64,000 nucleotides of DNA, from the NCBI RefSeq assembly GCF_007474545.1, contig NZ_VKOG01000001.1, positions 558,001-622,000 on the forward strand, written 5' to 3'. Positions within the stretch are counted from its first letter, which is position 1, and each line of letters opens with the position of its first letter. The notes under the pieces were generated by a model. That model saw only the letters and a list, made by a program, of their open reading frames with translations. It had not been told where the DNA came from and ran no database searches. Shown here piece after piece: positions 8,164-17,004 of this stretch. A program made the translations under genes and the position numbers. This DNA comes from Chryseobacterium binzhouense (GTDB lineage Bacteria > Bacteroidota > Bacteroidia > Flavobacteriales > Weeksellaceae).

Positions 8164-8979
8164 ATGTCTGTACATTCTGAAATAAAAAAAGTTACGACTG
8201 AAACCTTACGAAAAATGAAATTCGATAAGGAAAAAATCACAATGCTCACCGCTTACGATTTTACCACTGCAAAAATGGTAGATGCAGGCGGAATAGATGC
8301 TGTACTTATCGGTGATTCGGCGGCAAATGTAATGGCTGGTTTCGAAACAACGCTTCCCATAACACTGGATCAGATGATTTATCATACACAAAGTGTTGTA
8401 AGAGGTATAGACAGGGCATTAATTGTGGCGGATCTTCCGTTCGGAACTTACCAAAGCAATCCGGATAAAGCACTGGAATCTGCTGTAAGAATGATGAAAG
8501 AAGGTGGTGCTCATGCTGTTAAAATTGAAGGAGGAAAAGAGATTTCAAAGTCTATCAAAAAGATCATCAATGCCGGTATTCCAATTATGGGACATTTGGG
8601 ATTGACTCCACAATCTATTTATCAGTTTGGAACCTACAAAGTAAGAGCTAAAGAAGATGCTGAAGCAGAAAAACTGATCAGTGATGCAAAACTCTTGGAA
8701 GAATTAGGATGTTTTGCGGTTGTTTTAGAAAAAATTCCTGCTGATCTGGCTAAAAAAGTTACAGAGAGCATCACAATTCCTACCATCGGAATTGGAGCAG
8801 GACCCGACTGTGATGGTCAGGTTTTGGTGTACCATGACATGATCGGTATGAACAAAGGTTTTTCGCCCAAATTTTTGAGAAGATATCTTGATCTGTATAC
8901 GGAAATTACCGGGGCTGTTTCACAGTTTGTAAAAGATGTAAAAACATCAGATTTTCCAAATAAAAATGAAAGCTATTAA
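8164..8979 (+). CDS. panB: 3-methyl-2-oxobutanoate hydroxymethyltransferase (ketopantoate hydroxymethyltransferase)
   Basis: First committed enzyme of pantothenate and coenzyme A synthesis; it transfers a hydroxymethyl group from methylenetetrahydrofolate to 3-methyl-2-oxobutanoate in the cytoplasm. The 271-residue length is typical. Family motifs include MLTAYDFTTAKMVDAGGID, GDSAANVMAGFETTLPI (metal-binding Asp), ADLPFGTYQ (second Asp), KIEGG (Glu) and the C-terminal TIPTIGIGAGPDCDGQVLV. The stop overlaps the start of the next gene, so the two are translationally coupled. No other pantothenate gene is in the window. Confidence 0.97.
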   Translation: MSVHSEIKKVTTETLRKMKFDKEKITMLTAYDFTTAKMVDAGGIDAVLIGDSAANVMAGFETTLPITLDQMIYHTQSVVRGIDRALIVADLPFGTYQSNPDKALESAVRMMKEGGAHAVKIEGGKEISKSIKKIINAGIPIMGHLGLTPQSIYQFGTYKVRAKEDAEAEKLISDAKLLEELGCFAVVLEKIPADLAKKVTESITIPTIGIGAGPDCDGQVLVYHDMIGMNKGFSPKFLRRYLDLYTEITGAVSQFVKDVKTSDFPNKNESY

Positions 8980-9305
8980 TGAGAAATAATTTACAGGCAG
9001 CTCAGGGAATTTTGTCGATTTTAGCCATCATCTGTATTGCTGTAGGATGGTTTAATCTTTTTTCGGAGGATATCAATTCTTTTCTCTCCAGAAGATTGTT
9101 CTATATTCTGATAGGTCTAAGCTTTATTTTGCAGGCTCCGACTTTAATCAACAATAAATTTACTTATCCGATGTATGCGGCAGCTGCATTATGTATTGTC
9201 GGTGCTTTTTTACCATTGGATTCTCCCTTTGCCTCCATCAAAACACTTGGTCTTTTAGGGGGAATTGTTATTTCGTTTACCAATAGGTCGCAGTATAACA
9301 AATAA
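8979..9305 (+). CDS. Small integral membrane protein, unknown function
   Basis: A 108-residue protein that is almost entirely hydrophobic, with about four predicted membrane segments (around 8-26, 36-52, 64-80 and 84-100) joined by short loops. No catalytic motif is recognisable. Its ATG overlaps the panB stop as TAATG, which indicates translational coupling, although a link to pantothenate metabolism is not implied. It is followed by a strong bidirectional terminator. Real coding is supported by the overlap and the strand-consistent layout; function is unknown. Confidence 0.75.
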   Translation: MRNNLQAAQGILSILAIICIAVGWFNLFSEDINSFLSRRLFYILIGLSFILQAPTLINNKFTYPMYAAAALCIVGAFLPLDSPFASIKTLGLLGGIVISFTNRSQYNK

Positions 9306-9328
9306 ACAAAAACCAAATAAAATATTTT

Positions 9329-9368
9329 AATCCATTAAAGTTATTACAGAAACTTTAATGGATTTTTT
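9329..9368. terminator. Bidirectional terminator between convergent genes
   Basis: A 14-bp perfect stem (AATCCATTAAAGTT at 9329-9342 and its complement at 9351-9364) with an 8-base loop, followed by T on the plus strand. It ends the panB operon and overlaps the end of the convergent gene at 9367. Confidence 0.85.
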
Positions 9369-9711
9369 AAATCAGTTCTTCATCCTGAAAATACTGAATG
9401 ATTGCTTTTTTCATCAGAAGCTGCTGTTCGTTGGGCTTTAATTCAGGCAGTTTTTCTACTTCCTCAAAATGAGGATAGCCATCATCGTCATAATGCGAGA
9501 ATTTGAAATATCCGAAAGGTTCAAGCAAACGGCATACTGCTATATGAAGAAGATTTACTTTGTCGTCTTTGGTGTATTTTTGCTGTCCGCTTCCTAATTC
9601 CTGTACTCCGATTAAAAAAAGATAGGTTTCTATCGGTGCATTTTTCTCAGTATCAAAATTTTCACTGAAAAACTGTTCTACTTTTTGCCAGTATTCTGAT
9701 TCGTTGATCAT
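9367..9711 (-). CDS. Conserved hypothetical protein, acidic, soluble
   Basis: A 114-residue acidic protein without signal peptide or membrane segment. It has an alpha-helical look, with a central IETYLFLIGVQELG stretch and an HYDDDGYPHFEEVEKLP segment that is probably the conserved core. I recall similar small hypothetical proteins in Flavobacteriia but cannot assign a function. An in-frame TTG at 9723 directly abuts the upstream gene's stop; the ATG at 9711 is preferred because it is a standard start with an A-rich stretch before it. It follows the 64-residue membrane protein gene by 12 bases. Confidence 0.75.
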   Translation of the reverse strand: MINESEYWQKVEQFFSENFDTEKNAPIETYLFLIGVQELGSGQQKYTKDDKVNLLHIAVCRLLEPFGYFKFSHYDDDGYPHFEEVEKLPELKPNEQQLLMKKAIIQYFQDEELI

Positions 9712-9723
9712 AATTTTTATCAA

Positions 9724-9918
9724 TTAATTGTCATTTTCATTCGCCTTATCATTCTCTGAGTTTTGCTCATCCTGTTTTCTGGCAAGATCAAGCAATTCGT
9801 TAAATTTCTGATTTTTTCTTTCCTGTATGTATTCCTGTTTTTCAATTCTTCTTATTTTACTTTTTTGAAAAAGATAATATGAAATAAAAAGGCAAAGAAA
9901 GATAATTGCAAATGTCAT
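9724..9918 (-). CDS. Small single-span membrane protein
   Basis: A 64-residue protein: an N-terminal hydrophobic helix (about residues 2-18) followed by a basic stretch (KSKIRRIEK) and a long charged, probably coiled-coil tail rich in E, K, N and Q. The topology suggests a membrane-anchored cytoplasmic helix. It lies 6 bases downstream of the oligopeptidase gene and 12 bases before the next hypothetical gene, so all three are probably co-transcribed. No family was recognised. Confidence 0.65.
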   Translation of the reverse strand: MTFAIIFLCLFISYYLFQKSKIRRIEKQEYIQERKNQKFNELLDLARKQDEQNSENDKANENDN

Positions 9919-9924
9919 CGGTTT

Positions 9925-11967
9925 CTATTGTTTGTCAATTTTTAATAGAAATGCGTATTCCAGCGCATCTTCCTTTAAAGATTCAAATCTTCCGCTTGCT
10001 CCTCCGTGTCCGGAACTCATATCAGTTTTGAAAATCAGGATGTTATCATCTGTTTTCAATTCTCTCAGTTTTGCCGTCCATTTTGCAGGTTCCCAGTATT
10101 GCACCTGAGAGTCGTGAAAACCTGTAGTGATCAGAATATTCGGATAATCTTTAGCTTCCACATTGTCGTAAGGCGAATATTCTTTCATGTAATGGTAGTA
10201 TTCCTCATCATTTGGATTTCCCCACTCGTCGTATTCTCCGGTTGTTAAAGGGATGGTTTCGTCAAGCATTGTGGTTACAACATCTACGAAAGGAACCTGT
10301 GCTATAATACCGTTGAATAAAGAGGGTTCGTAATTCATCACCGCACCTACCAAAAGTCCACCTGCGCTTCCACCCATAGCATACAAATGTTTTGAGGAAG
10401 TATAATTTTGCTTAATCAAAAACTTTCCGGCATCTATAAAATCAAAAAAAGTATTTTTTTTGAATAACATTTTTCCGTCTTCGTACCATTCTCTTCCCAG
10501 ATATTCTCCGCCTCTGATATGGGCAATGGCATAAATAAATCCTCTGTCGAGAATTGATAGCCTTACATTAGAGAAACTTGCATCAACGGTATGGCCATAA
10601 CTTCCGTATCCATATAAAAGAAGCGGAGTTTCGGCTGATTTTTTTGTGTCTTTATGATACACCAGAGAGATAGGTATCCTTGTTTCTCCATCTCGGGAAT
10701 CTGCCCAGATTCTTTCAGAAATATAATTTTCCGGATTAAATTTTCCACCTAAAACTTCCTGCTGCTTCAGCATTTTGGTCGTTTGATCTTTCATATTATA
10801 CTCAAACGTTGTGCTTGGTTGGGTGAGTGAAGTATAACCGTAGCGGAGAACTTCCGTATCAAACTCAAGATTAATGCCGATGTAAGCGGTGTAAGTAGGA
10901 TCTGTAAAGCTGAGATAATGAGATTCCTGATTTTTTTCGTCGATAATTTTAATCCGGAGTAAACCTTGTTCTCTTTCTTCTAATACAAGATAATTTTTAA
11001 AAATCTCAAAACCTTCCAGTAAAATTTCAGGGCGGTGAGGAATCACATCCACCCAGTTTTCCATACCGCAGTTATTGATTTTTGTTTTTACCAGCTTAAA
11101 ATTGGTAGCATCATCAGCATTGGTAATTATATAAAACTCATCTTCATAATGTTCCACAGAATATTCCAGATTATCTATTCTTGGCTGAATGACTTTCCAA
11201 TCAGCAAAAACATTATCTGCGGGAATAAAACGATGCTCATCTGAAATTGTGCTGGAACTCGCCATGAAAATATATTCCATAGATTTTGTCTTGAACACGT
11301 TTACGTCAAAAGTTTCGTCCTCCTCATGAAAAATCAAAACGTCTTCAGCAGCATCTGTTCCTAATTGATGTCTGAAAACCTGAAATGCACGCAGGCTTTC
11401 ATCTTTACGGATGTAAAATACATGCACATTATCATTCGCCCAGACTGCTTTTCCTGTGGTGTTTTCTATTACATCAGAAAGAATTTCACCGGTTTTTAAA
11501 TCTTTAAAATTGAGCGTATAAATTCTTCTTCCTACATTATCAGAGGAAAAAGAAGCTAATTGATTATTGGGACTCACCGCAACATTGGCTACTTCAAAAA
11601 ATTCTTCTCCTTCTGCGAGGATATTTACATCAAGTATAATTTCTTCTTCATGGTCAAGACTTTTATATTTTCTGCAGAAAATAGGATATTCTTTACCCTC
11701 TTCGTAACGAACGATATACCAATAGCCATTAAAAAAATAAGGCAGTGACTCATCATCCTTTTTATATCGTGCTTTCATTTCCTCGAAAAGTTCTTCCTGA
11801 AGCTGTTCGGTATCTTTCATTATAAAATCCGAATAGGCATTCTCCGCTTCTAGGTATTGTATCACTTCGGGATTCTCTCTTTCATTCATCCAGAAATAAG
11901 CATCTGTTCTCTTATCTCCGTGTATTTCAAGTGTTTTTTCTATTTTTTTTGCCTGTGGAGCTTTCAT
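9925..11967 (-). CDS. ptrB: Oligopeptidase B / prolyl oligopeptidase family serine peptidase
   Basis: Cytoplasmic serine peptidase of family S9A that cleaves short peptides, in oligopeptidase B after basic residues. The 680-residue protein has an N-terminal part beginning DKRTDAYFWMNER, a beta-propeller domain (about 70-400) and a C-terminal alpha/beta-hydrolase domain. Catalytic residues are visible: Ser in MGGSAGGLLVGAV, Asp in TTGFHDSQVQYWEP and His in SSGHGGASGRF. No signal peptide. The acidic residues that give basic P1 specificity cannot be mapped reliably by eye, so a broader prolyl oligopeptidase name is a fair alternative. Confidence 0.93.
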   Translation of the reverse strand: MKAPQAKKIEKTLEIHGDKRTDAYFWMNERENPEVIQYLEAENAYSDFIMKDTEQLQEELFEEMKARYKKDDESLPYFFNGYWYIVRYEEGKEYPIFCRKYKSLDHEEEIILDVNILAEGEEFFEVANVAVSPNNQLASFSSDNVGRRIYTLNFKDLKTGEILSDVIENTTGKAVWANDNVHVFYIRKDESLRAFQVFRHQLGTDAAEDVLIFHEEDETFDVNVFKTKSMEYIFMASSSTISDEHRFIPADNVFADWKVIQPRIDNLEYSVEHYEDEFYIITNADDATNFKLVKTKINNCGMENWVDVIPHRPEILLEGFEIFKNYLVLEEREQGLLRIKIIDEKNQESHYLSFTDPTYTAYIGINLEFDTEVLRYGYTSLTQPSTTFEYNMKDQTTKMLKQQEVLGGKFNPENYISERIWADSRDGETRIPISLVYHKDTKKSAETPLLLYGYGSYGHTVDASFSNVRLSILDRGFIYAIAHIRGGEYLGREWYEDGKMLFKKNTFFDFIDAGKFLIKQNYTSSKHLYAMGGSAGGLLVGAVMNYEPSLFNGIIAQVPFVDVVTTMLDETIPLTTGEYDEWGNPNDEEYYHYMKEYSPYDNVEAKDYPNILITTGFHDSQVQYWEPAKWTAKLRELKTDDNILIFKTDMSSGHGGASGRFESLKEDALEYAFLLKIDKQ

Positions 11968-11995
11968 CTGATCTAATTCTTGTTCAAATGTAGTT

Positions 11996-12032
11996 AAAAA
12001 AAAACCATCTTACCTGCTATGAGGAAGACGGT
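11996..12032 (-). terminator. Terminator after hemD
   Basis: Read on the reverse strand, ACCGTCTT pairs with AAGATGGT (one G-T wobble) across a 13-base loop and is followed by nine T. It separates hemD from the downstream oligopeptidase gene. Confidence 0.7.
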
Positions 12033-12054
12033 CTTGTCGTGTAAAGATTTTAAC

Positions 12055-12795
12055 TTATTTGTGTAAAACTTTAATGTATTTTTCCAATGCCATTGTCATG
12101 GACGGAGTTTCTTTAGTTGGTGCCATTAAATCTACTTTCAGTCCTGCTTCTTCGGCAGCGGCAGATGTTGTAGGACCAAAAACGCCTATTTTGGTATCTT
12201 CCTGCTTAAAATCCGGAAAGTTTTGCTGTAAAGATTTGATTCCCTGCGGACTGAAGAAAATCAGCATATCGTAATCTTTTATAGTGATATCCGTAAGGTC
12301 ACTGCAGACAGTTCGGTACATGATTGCTCTTTTCCAGTCTACATTAGATGCCTCCATTGTTTTTACAATATCCGGACTTAGAAGGTCTGAAGATGGGAGC
12401 AAATATTTTTCTGAGGGAAATTTTTTAAAAAGCGGTAAAAGGTCCGAAAAATTCTTTTCGCCAAAGCTTATTTTTCTCTTTCTGTAAACAATGTGCTTTT
12501 GGAGATAATTGGCAATTGCTTCCGACTGACAGATGTATCTCATCGTATCCGGAACTGCAAACCTCAATTCTTCTGCAAGCCTGAAATAATGGTCAATAGC
12601 ATTCTTACTGGTAAAAATAATACCGGTATACTGTGTAAGGTCTATTTTTTGTGTTCTGAGTTCTTTGTTGTCTACACCTTCTACGTGGATAAACGGGCGG
12701 AAGTCAATCTTTATTTTTTCCTTCTTCGCAATTTCCAGATAAGGAGAAGACTCACTCGGCGCTGGTTGAGAAACCAATATTGATTTTATTCTCAT
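12055..12795 (-). CDS. hemD: Uroporphyrinogen-III synthase
   Basis: Cytoplasmic haem-pathway enzyme that closes and rearranges hydroxymethylbilane to uroporphyrinogen III. The protein is 246 residues from the ATG at 12795 (MRIKSILVSQ), the usual size. Supporting motifs are the N-terminal SILVSQPAPSE strand, GIIFTSKNAIDHYF in the middle, a hinge region and the second-domain IFFSPQGIKSL followed by KIGVFGPTTSAAAEEAGL. The family is poorly conserved, but these segments are in the right order. An upstream in-frame start would overlap the DUF4271 gene, so 12795 is preferred. The pairing with a DUF4271 gene is typical of Flavobacteriia. Confidence 0.9.
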   Translation of the reverse strand: MRIKSILVSQPAPSESSPYLEIAKKEKIKIDFRPFIHVEGVDNKELRTQKIDLTQYTGIIFTSKNAIDHYFRLAEELRFAVPDTMRYICQSEAIANYLQKHIVYRKRKISFGEKNFSDLLPLFKKFPSEKYLLPSSDLLSPDIVKTMEASNVDWKRAIMYRTVCSDLTDITIKDYDMLIFFSPQGIKSLQQNFPDFKQEDTKIGVFGPTTSAAAEEAGLKVDLMAPTKETPSMTMALEKYIKVLHK

Positions 12796-12806
12796 CATGT
12801 ACTCTA

Positions 12807-13475
12807 TTAAATAAATAATAACTTCCATAGCATCAGAATTGGTGCCATTTGGAGCGTGCAAATATACAAAAATTTATAATACCATTTTTGGGGTAAGATG
12901 TTGTTTCTGTGAAACAAATAGAAAAATACCTTGAAAATGAATGTGAAACAAAAAAAACTGAGATAATATACAAATGCTTCATTTCTGTCGATCGGGAAAT
13001 AATAATGCGCTATGCACAAAATAATCAGCAGAATAGAAAAGATGAAATAAAATTTGGTTGACGTAAAATAAAAAATGCTCCACTTTTTCCCGTCACCAAT
13101 AGATTGGTAAAAAAGATATCCGAGTACAGCTCTTGTGATATAAAAAAGAGATACAATAATTACGGTGTAGCCAATTTTATTCAGTTGGTATCCAAATGGC
13201 TGAATGTCTGCAATATATTTCGGAACAAAAGGAATGTACTGCGAAACCAAGACACTCATGCAAAGTGCCGTTACTATAGAGGTAATGATCCAGCTCGGGA
13301 GATTATTGCTTGCATCATAATATTTCTGAAGCAGAAAGTCTTTGAGATTTGCATCACGTTCCACCACATTCATCATAAAAATGTATAGAAAGATACATAC
13401 AATAAGGGTGAAAACAACCCAATCATTATTTTCGGGTATTCTTACGTGGTTCACAAAATTATGGATTGATGGCAA
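12807..13475 (-). CDS. DUF4271 domain-containing integral membrane protein
   Basis: A membrane protein of about 222 residues with some six predicted membrane segments and a conserved N-terminal block (IHNFVNHVRIPENNDW). Its function is unknown; the family is found in Bacteroidota, usually beside hemD as here. No ATG exists before the first membrane segment. A TTG at 13493 lies inside the TAATTTTG promoter box, so it cannot be in the transcript; the TTG at 13475 is chosen instead. It ends 12 bases before hemD. Confidence 0.82.
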   Translation of the reverse strand: MPSIHNFVNHVRIPENNDWVVFTLIVCIFLYIFMMNVVERDANLKDFLLQKYYDASNNLPSWIITSIVTALCMSVLVSQYIPFVPKYIADIQPFGYQLNKIGYTVIIVSLFYITRAVLGYLFYQSIGDGKKWSIFYFTSTKFYFIFSILLIILCIAHYYFPIDRNEAFVYYLSFFCFTFIFKVFFYLFHRNNILPQKWYYKFLYICTLQMAPILMLWKLLFI

Positions 13476-13490
13476 GAGAATATTTTTTTG

Positions 13491-13543
13491 CAAAATTATA
13501 GATTATTTTGTATAAAATAAAAAGGTTAAATAAACTATCTTTG
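13491..13543. promoter_or_regulatory. Divergent promoter region between DUF4271 and the glycosyltransferase
   Basis: On the minus strand TAATTTTG (plus 13491-13498) fits the -7 consensus for the DUF4271-hemD unit. On the plus strand TTTG (13507-13510) and TATCTTTG (13536-13543) are 25 bases apart, a slightly long but recognisable promoter placing the start of transcription just before the ATG at 13553. The glycosyltransferase mRNA would have a very short leader. Confidence 0.55.
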
Positions 13544-13552
13544 CAAACTGAA

Positions 13553-14269
13553 ATGAAAAAACTGGTCATCATTCCGACTTACAACGAAAAAGAAAATATT
13601 ACCAATATTATTTCTGCAGTTTTTGCGTTGAATGAAGACTTTCATATTTTAGTGGTTGATGATTCTTCGCCTGATAAAACAGCGGATATCGTAAAAGATC
13701 TTCAGACAAAGTTTCCTCATCACCTGCATCTTTCTGTGAGACACGTGAAAGACGGATTGGGAAAAGCTTACATTCATGGATTCAAATGGGCACTTCAGAA
13801 TCAGTATGATTATATATTTGAAATGGATGCTGATTTTTCACATGATCCGAAAGATCTTCCCAGACTTTTTGAAGCTTGTAAAAATGCAGATATGGCGGTC
13901 GGATCTCGCTATTCTAAAGGAGTAAATGTAGTCAACTGGCCAATGGGAAGAGTTTTGCTTTCTTATTTCGCTTCAAAATACGTAAGGTTTATTTTGGGGC
14001 TTCCGATTCACGATACAACAGCGGGTTTCGTTTGTTTTTCAAGAAAGGTGCTGGAAGAAATAGGATTGGATAATGTGAAATTAAAAGGATATGGTTTTCA
14101 GATTGAAATGAAATTCAGAACTTTCAAAAAAGGATTTAAAATTGTAGAAGTTCCTATTATTTTTACCAACAGAATTTTAGGCGAAAGTAAAATGAATGGC
14201 GGAATTATTCATGAAGCCGTTTTCGGAGTTTTAAACTTAAAGTGGAAATCTTTAATCAACAGGTTGTAA
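13553..14269 (+). CDS. Polyprenol monophosphomannose synthase-like glycosyltransferase (GT2)
   Basis: Family 2 glycosyltransferase of the Dpm1 type, which transfers mannose (or another sugar) from a nucleotide sugar to polyprenyl phosphate at the cytoplasmic membrane face. The 238-residue protein shows the GT-A fold signatures: VIIPTYNEKENI at the N-terminus, VVDDSSPDKTADI, the DXD-like EMDADFSHDP, and VGSRYSKGVNVVNWP. It has no C-terminal membrane domain, unlike some relatives. The ATG at 13553 is chosen because upstream in-frame TTG codons lie before the predicted transcription start. The actual donor sugar is not known. Confidence 0.92.
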   Translation: MKKLVIIPTYNEKENITNIISAVFALNEDFHILVVDDSSPDKTADIVKDLQTKFPHHLHLSVRHVKDGLGKAYIHGFKWALQNQYDYIFEMDADFSHDPKDLPRLFEACKNADMAVGSRYSKGVNVVNWPMGRVLLSYFASKYVRFILGLPIHDTTAGFVCFSRKVLEEIGLDNVKLKGYGFQIEMKFRTFKKGFKIVEVPIIFTNRILGESKMNGGIIHEAVFGVLNLKWKSLINRL

Positions 14270-14330
14270 AATCAGAATTGTTCACAAACTATTATAATTG
14301 AGATACAATTTCTTTAATACAAATATATAT

Positions 14331-14705
14331 ATGAAAAAGCTTATAGGATTTTTTACTTTTCTGTTGGTTTTTTCCTGTACGGAATATATAGATAAGCCCA
14401 AAAATCTTATTGATCAGGATAAGATGGCAGAGATTATTGCAGAAATGGCTATCAACGATCAGATAGTTTTTCTTTATCCGGACAAAAATCTGGAAAGCGG
14501 AACGAGATATATTCTTAAATCTTATAATATTAAAGCAGATGACTTTGTTGAAAGCTATAAATATTATGTTATTAAACAAAAGATGAAAGGCATCGTAGAA
14601 GATGCTCAGGAAATTCTTAAAGAAAAAGATCCAAAAGCTGTAGAGAAAGTAAAGAAAGAATCTGAACAGGTCATTAAGGATGTTCCCAGGCTTGAGCGCA
14701 GATAA
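14331..14705 (+). CDS. DUF4296 domain-containing lipoprotein
   Basis: A 124-residue predicted lipoprotein: N-terminal MKKLIGFFTFLLVFSC carries a lipobox ending in FSC, with Cys about residue 16. The mature part is charged and helical and contains the family stretch LIDQDKMAEIIAEMAI followed by a lysine-rich coiled-coil tail. DUF4296 has no known function and is characteristic of Bacteroidota. It lies between the glycosyltransferase and tgt on the same strand, an arrangement I recall in related genomes. Confidence 0.88.
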   Translation: MKKLIGFFTFLLVFSCTEYIDKPKNLIDQDKMAEIIAEMAINDQIVFLYPDKNLESGTRYILKSYNIKADDFVESYKYYVIKQKMKGIVEDAQEILKEKDPKAVEKVKKESEQVIKDVPRLERR

Positions 14706-14751
14706 TTTTTCACCATCATTGAGAAATACGGATCGTATTAAATGTTATATA

Positions 14752-15882
14752 ATGAATTTTTTTAATATAGAAAAAACCTCAGAAGGGAAAGCAAGAGCGG
14801 GTGTTTTGTCTACTGATCACGGAAATATTCAGACTCCTATCTTTATGCCGGTAGGAACAGTTGCAAGTGTAAAGACGGTGCATCAGAGAGAGATTAAAGA
14901 AGATATAAAGGCGCAGATTATCCTTGGAAATACCTATCATCTATATCTTCGTCCGGGAATGGAAGTCATGCAGGAAGCCGGAGGTTTGCACAAATTTATG
15001 AATTGGGATCTTCCCATTCTTACAGATTCAGGAGGTTTTCAGGTGTTTTCGCTTTCAGGAAGCAGAAAAATGTCTGAAGAAGGTGTGAAATTCAAATCTC
15101 ATATCGACGGAAGCTATCATTTATTTACTCCGGAGAAGTCTATGGAAATTCAGAGACAGATCGGAGCAGACATATTTATGGCATTTGACGAGTGTGTTGC
15201 CTATCCGTGTGATTACAATCAGGTAAAATTATCAATGGAGATGACGCACCGCTGGCTGAAAAGATGTATTGACTGGAACGAAAAAAATCCTGAGCTTTAT
15301 GGTTATAAACAACGGTTTTTTCCGATTGTTCAGGGTTCTACATATTCAGATTTAAGAAAAATTTCGGCAGAAGTAATTGCCGAAGCCGGTGCTGAAGGAA
15401 ATGCAATTGGCGGTCTTTCCGTTGGGGAGCCGGAAGAAGAAATGTACAGAATCACGGATGAGGTTACGGATATTTTGCCTAAAGAAAAACCTAGATATCT
15501 GATGGGAGTAGGAACACCGTGGAATATTCTGGAATCTATCGGTCTCGGAATTGATATGATGGATTGCGTGATGCCAACCAGAAATGCAAGAAACGGGATG
15601 CTTTTTACATGGCAGGGTGTCATCAATATGAAAAATGAAAAATGGAAGAAAGATTTTTCGCCATTGGATGAGTTTGGGACAAGTTTTGTAGATCAGGAAT
15701 ATTCAAAAGCCTACGTAAGGCATTTATTTGTATCTAAAGAATACCTTGCAAAGCAGATTGCTTCTATTCATAACCTTGCATTTTATCTTGATTTGGTAAA
15801 AGTGGCGAGAGAGCATATCTTAGCAGGAGATTTTTATCAATGGAAAGATTCTGTAGTTCCTGTATTGAGACAAAGACTTTAA
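14752..15882 (+). CDS. tgt: tRNA-guanine(34) transglycosylase (queuine tRNA-ribosyltransferase)
   Basis: Exchanges guanine-34 of GU(N) anticodon tRNAs for the queuosine precursor preQ1. The 376-residue protein contains the catalytic LTDSGGFQVFSL, substrate loop DECVAYPCDYNQ, GGLSVGEP, and the nucleophile region DMMDCVMPTRNARNG. The C-terminal zinc site normally made by CxCxxC plus His is not intact: the place before EYSKAYVRHL has no cysteine, although the His of SIHNL remains. An upstream in-frame start would overlap the lipoprotein gene, so the ATG at 14752 is used. lptF/G follows after 9 bases. Confidence 0.95.
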   Translation: MNFFNIEKTSEGKARAGVLSTDHGNIQTPIFMPVGTVASVKTVHQREIKEDIKAQIILGNTYHLYLRPGMEVMQEAGGLHKFMNWDLPILTDSGGFQVFSLSGSRKMSEEGVKFKSHIDGSYHLFTPEKSMEIQRQIGADIFMAFDECVAYPCDYNQVKLSMEMTHRWLKRCIDWNEKNPELYGYKQRFFPIVQGSTYSDLRKISAEVIAEAGAEGNAIGGLSVGEPEEEMYRITDEVTDILPKEKPRYLMGVGTPWNILESIGLGIDMMDCVMPTRNARNGMLFTWQGVINMKNEKWKKDFSPLDEFGTSFVDQEYSKAYVRHLFVSKEYLAKQIASIHNLAFYLDLVKVAREHILAGDFYQWKDSVVPVLRQRL

Positions 15883-15891
15883 ACATTATTT

Positions 15892-17004
15892 ATGCTTAAA
15901 ATAATAGACGGATATATCGTTAAAAAATACCTCGGAACCTTCGGGTTTATGTTGGTATTGCTGTCTATTGTCGTTTTGGTAATTGATGTACAGCAAAAAA
16001 TTCCGCGAATAGAAAGAGCTACAGAAATAGATCCAAAGCTGGATGTTAGTTATTTTTTGGTTAATTTCTATCCGTTCTGGATTATAAACCTTGTTGTTAC
16101 ATTTTTGGCAATTCTTGTTTTTATTTCGGTTATTTATTTTACGTCAAGAATGGCAAATAATACCGAAATTGTTGCCATAATAAGCAGCGGTGCAAGCTTT
16201 CACAGATTTGCCAGACCATACCTGTTGACTTCATTGTTCATTGCGGTTGTCTCATTGGCAATCAATCATTTTGTGTTACCGTGGGCGAATATCAAGAAAA
16301 ATCAACTGGAAGCCTATACTTACAACACCGCAAATAAAGAAAAAATTCTTGGTACAGCTGCTGTTTCTGCTCAGCTGAGCAAAATGGAGTATATTTTTGT
16401 CAATTCCTGGAACAAAAGAGAAAAAAGAGGGTATGGCTTTCTTTATCAGAAATTTGATAAAAACAGAAAGCTGATTTACGAGCTAAAGTCTACCGATGTT
16501 TTCTGGGAGCAGGAGAAAAAGAATTTTGTACTCAACAGTTATCTGGAAAAGACCATTAATAAAGACGATTCCGAGAAATTGGGGCAAGGTTTTGAGATAA
16601 GAAAAAATTTCGGACAGGATCCTGAAGAATTATTTCCAAATGAGCTTTTAGGGCAGAATAAGACTACTCCGGAACTTATTAAATTCATCGAAAGGGAAAA
16701 AGAAAAAGGAAACAGCAATCTCAACTCTCACCTGAACGAGTTTCACCAGCGTACTTCAATGCCGGTTTCTATTATCATATTAACGTTTCTTGCGCTTTCG
16801 CTTTCTTCACAAAAGAAAAGGGGAGGTTTGGGAATCAATCTGGCTATAGGTATTTCTCTGGCTTTCGTTTTTGTATTTTCTTTTGAAGCCTTAAAGGTGG
16901 TTTCAGAAAACAAAAGTATGTCTCCGGTACTGGCAATGTGGTTTCCAAATATCGTATTTTTTCCGGTTACTTTGTTTTTGTATCTGAAGAGGGCTAATCA
17001 GTAA
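15892..17004 (+). CDS. LptF/LptG family lipopolysaccharide export permease
   Basis: Inner-membrane permease subunit of the LPS transporter, working with the LptB ATPase to extract LPS. The 370-residue protein shows the YjgP/YjgQ layout: three N-terminal membrane segments (about 12-35, 55-85, 100-125), a periplasmic beta-jellyroll-like domain (about 130-280) and three C-terminal membrane segments. LptF and LptG cannot be told apart from this one copy. It is 9 bases downstream of tgt and overlaps the convergent birA by 7 bases at its 3' end. Confidence 0.92.
   Translation: MLKIIDGYIVKKYLGTFGFMLVLLSIVVLVIDVQQKIPRIERATEIDPKLDVSYFLVNFYPFWIINLVVTFLAILVFISVIYFTSRMANNTEIVAIISSGASFHRFARPYLLTSLFIAVVSLAINHFVLPWANIKKNQLEAYTYNTANKEKILGTAAVSAQLSKMEYIFVNSWNKREKRGYGFLYQKFDKNRKLIYELKSTDVFWEQEKKNFVLNSYLEKTINKDDSEKLGQGFEIRKNFGQDPEELFPNELLGQNKTTPELIKFIEREKEKGNSNLNSHLNEFHQRTSMPVSIIILTFLALSLSSQKKRGGLGINLAIGISLAFVFVFSFEALKVVSENKSMSPVLAMWFPNIVFFPVTLFLYLKRANQ

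Noticed and set aside
13491-13493. TTG as start of the DUF4271 gene
   Set aside because: It is part of the TAATTTTG promoter box and would lie upstream of the transcription start; the TTG at 13475 is preferred.
14292-14579. Minus-strand 95-codon ORF
   Set aside because: Antisense shadow of the DUF4296 lipoprotein gene, which has a clear signal peptide and family match.
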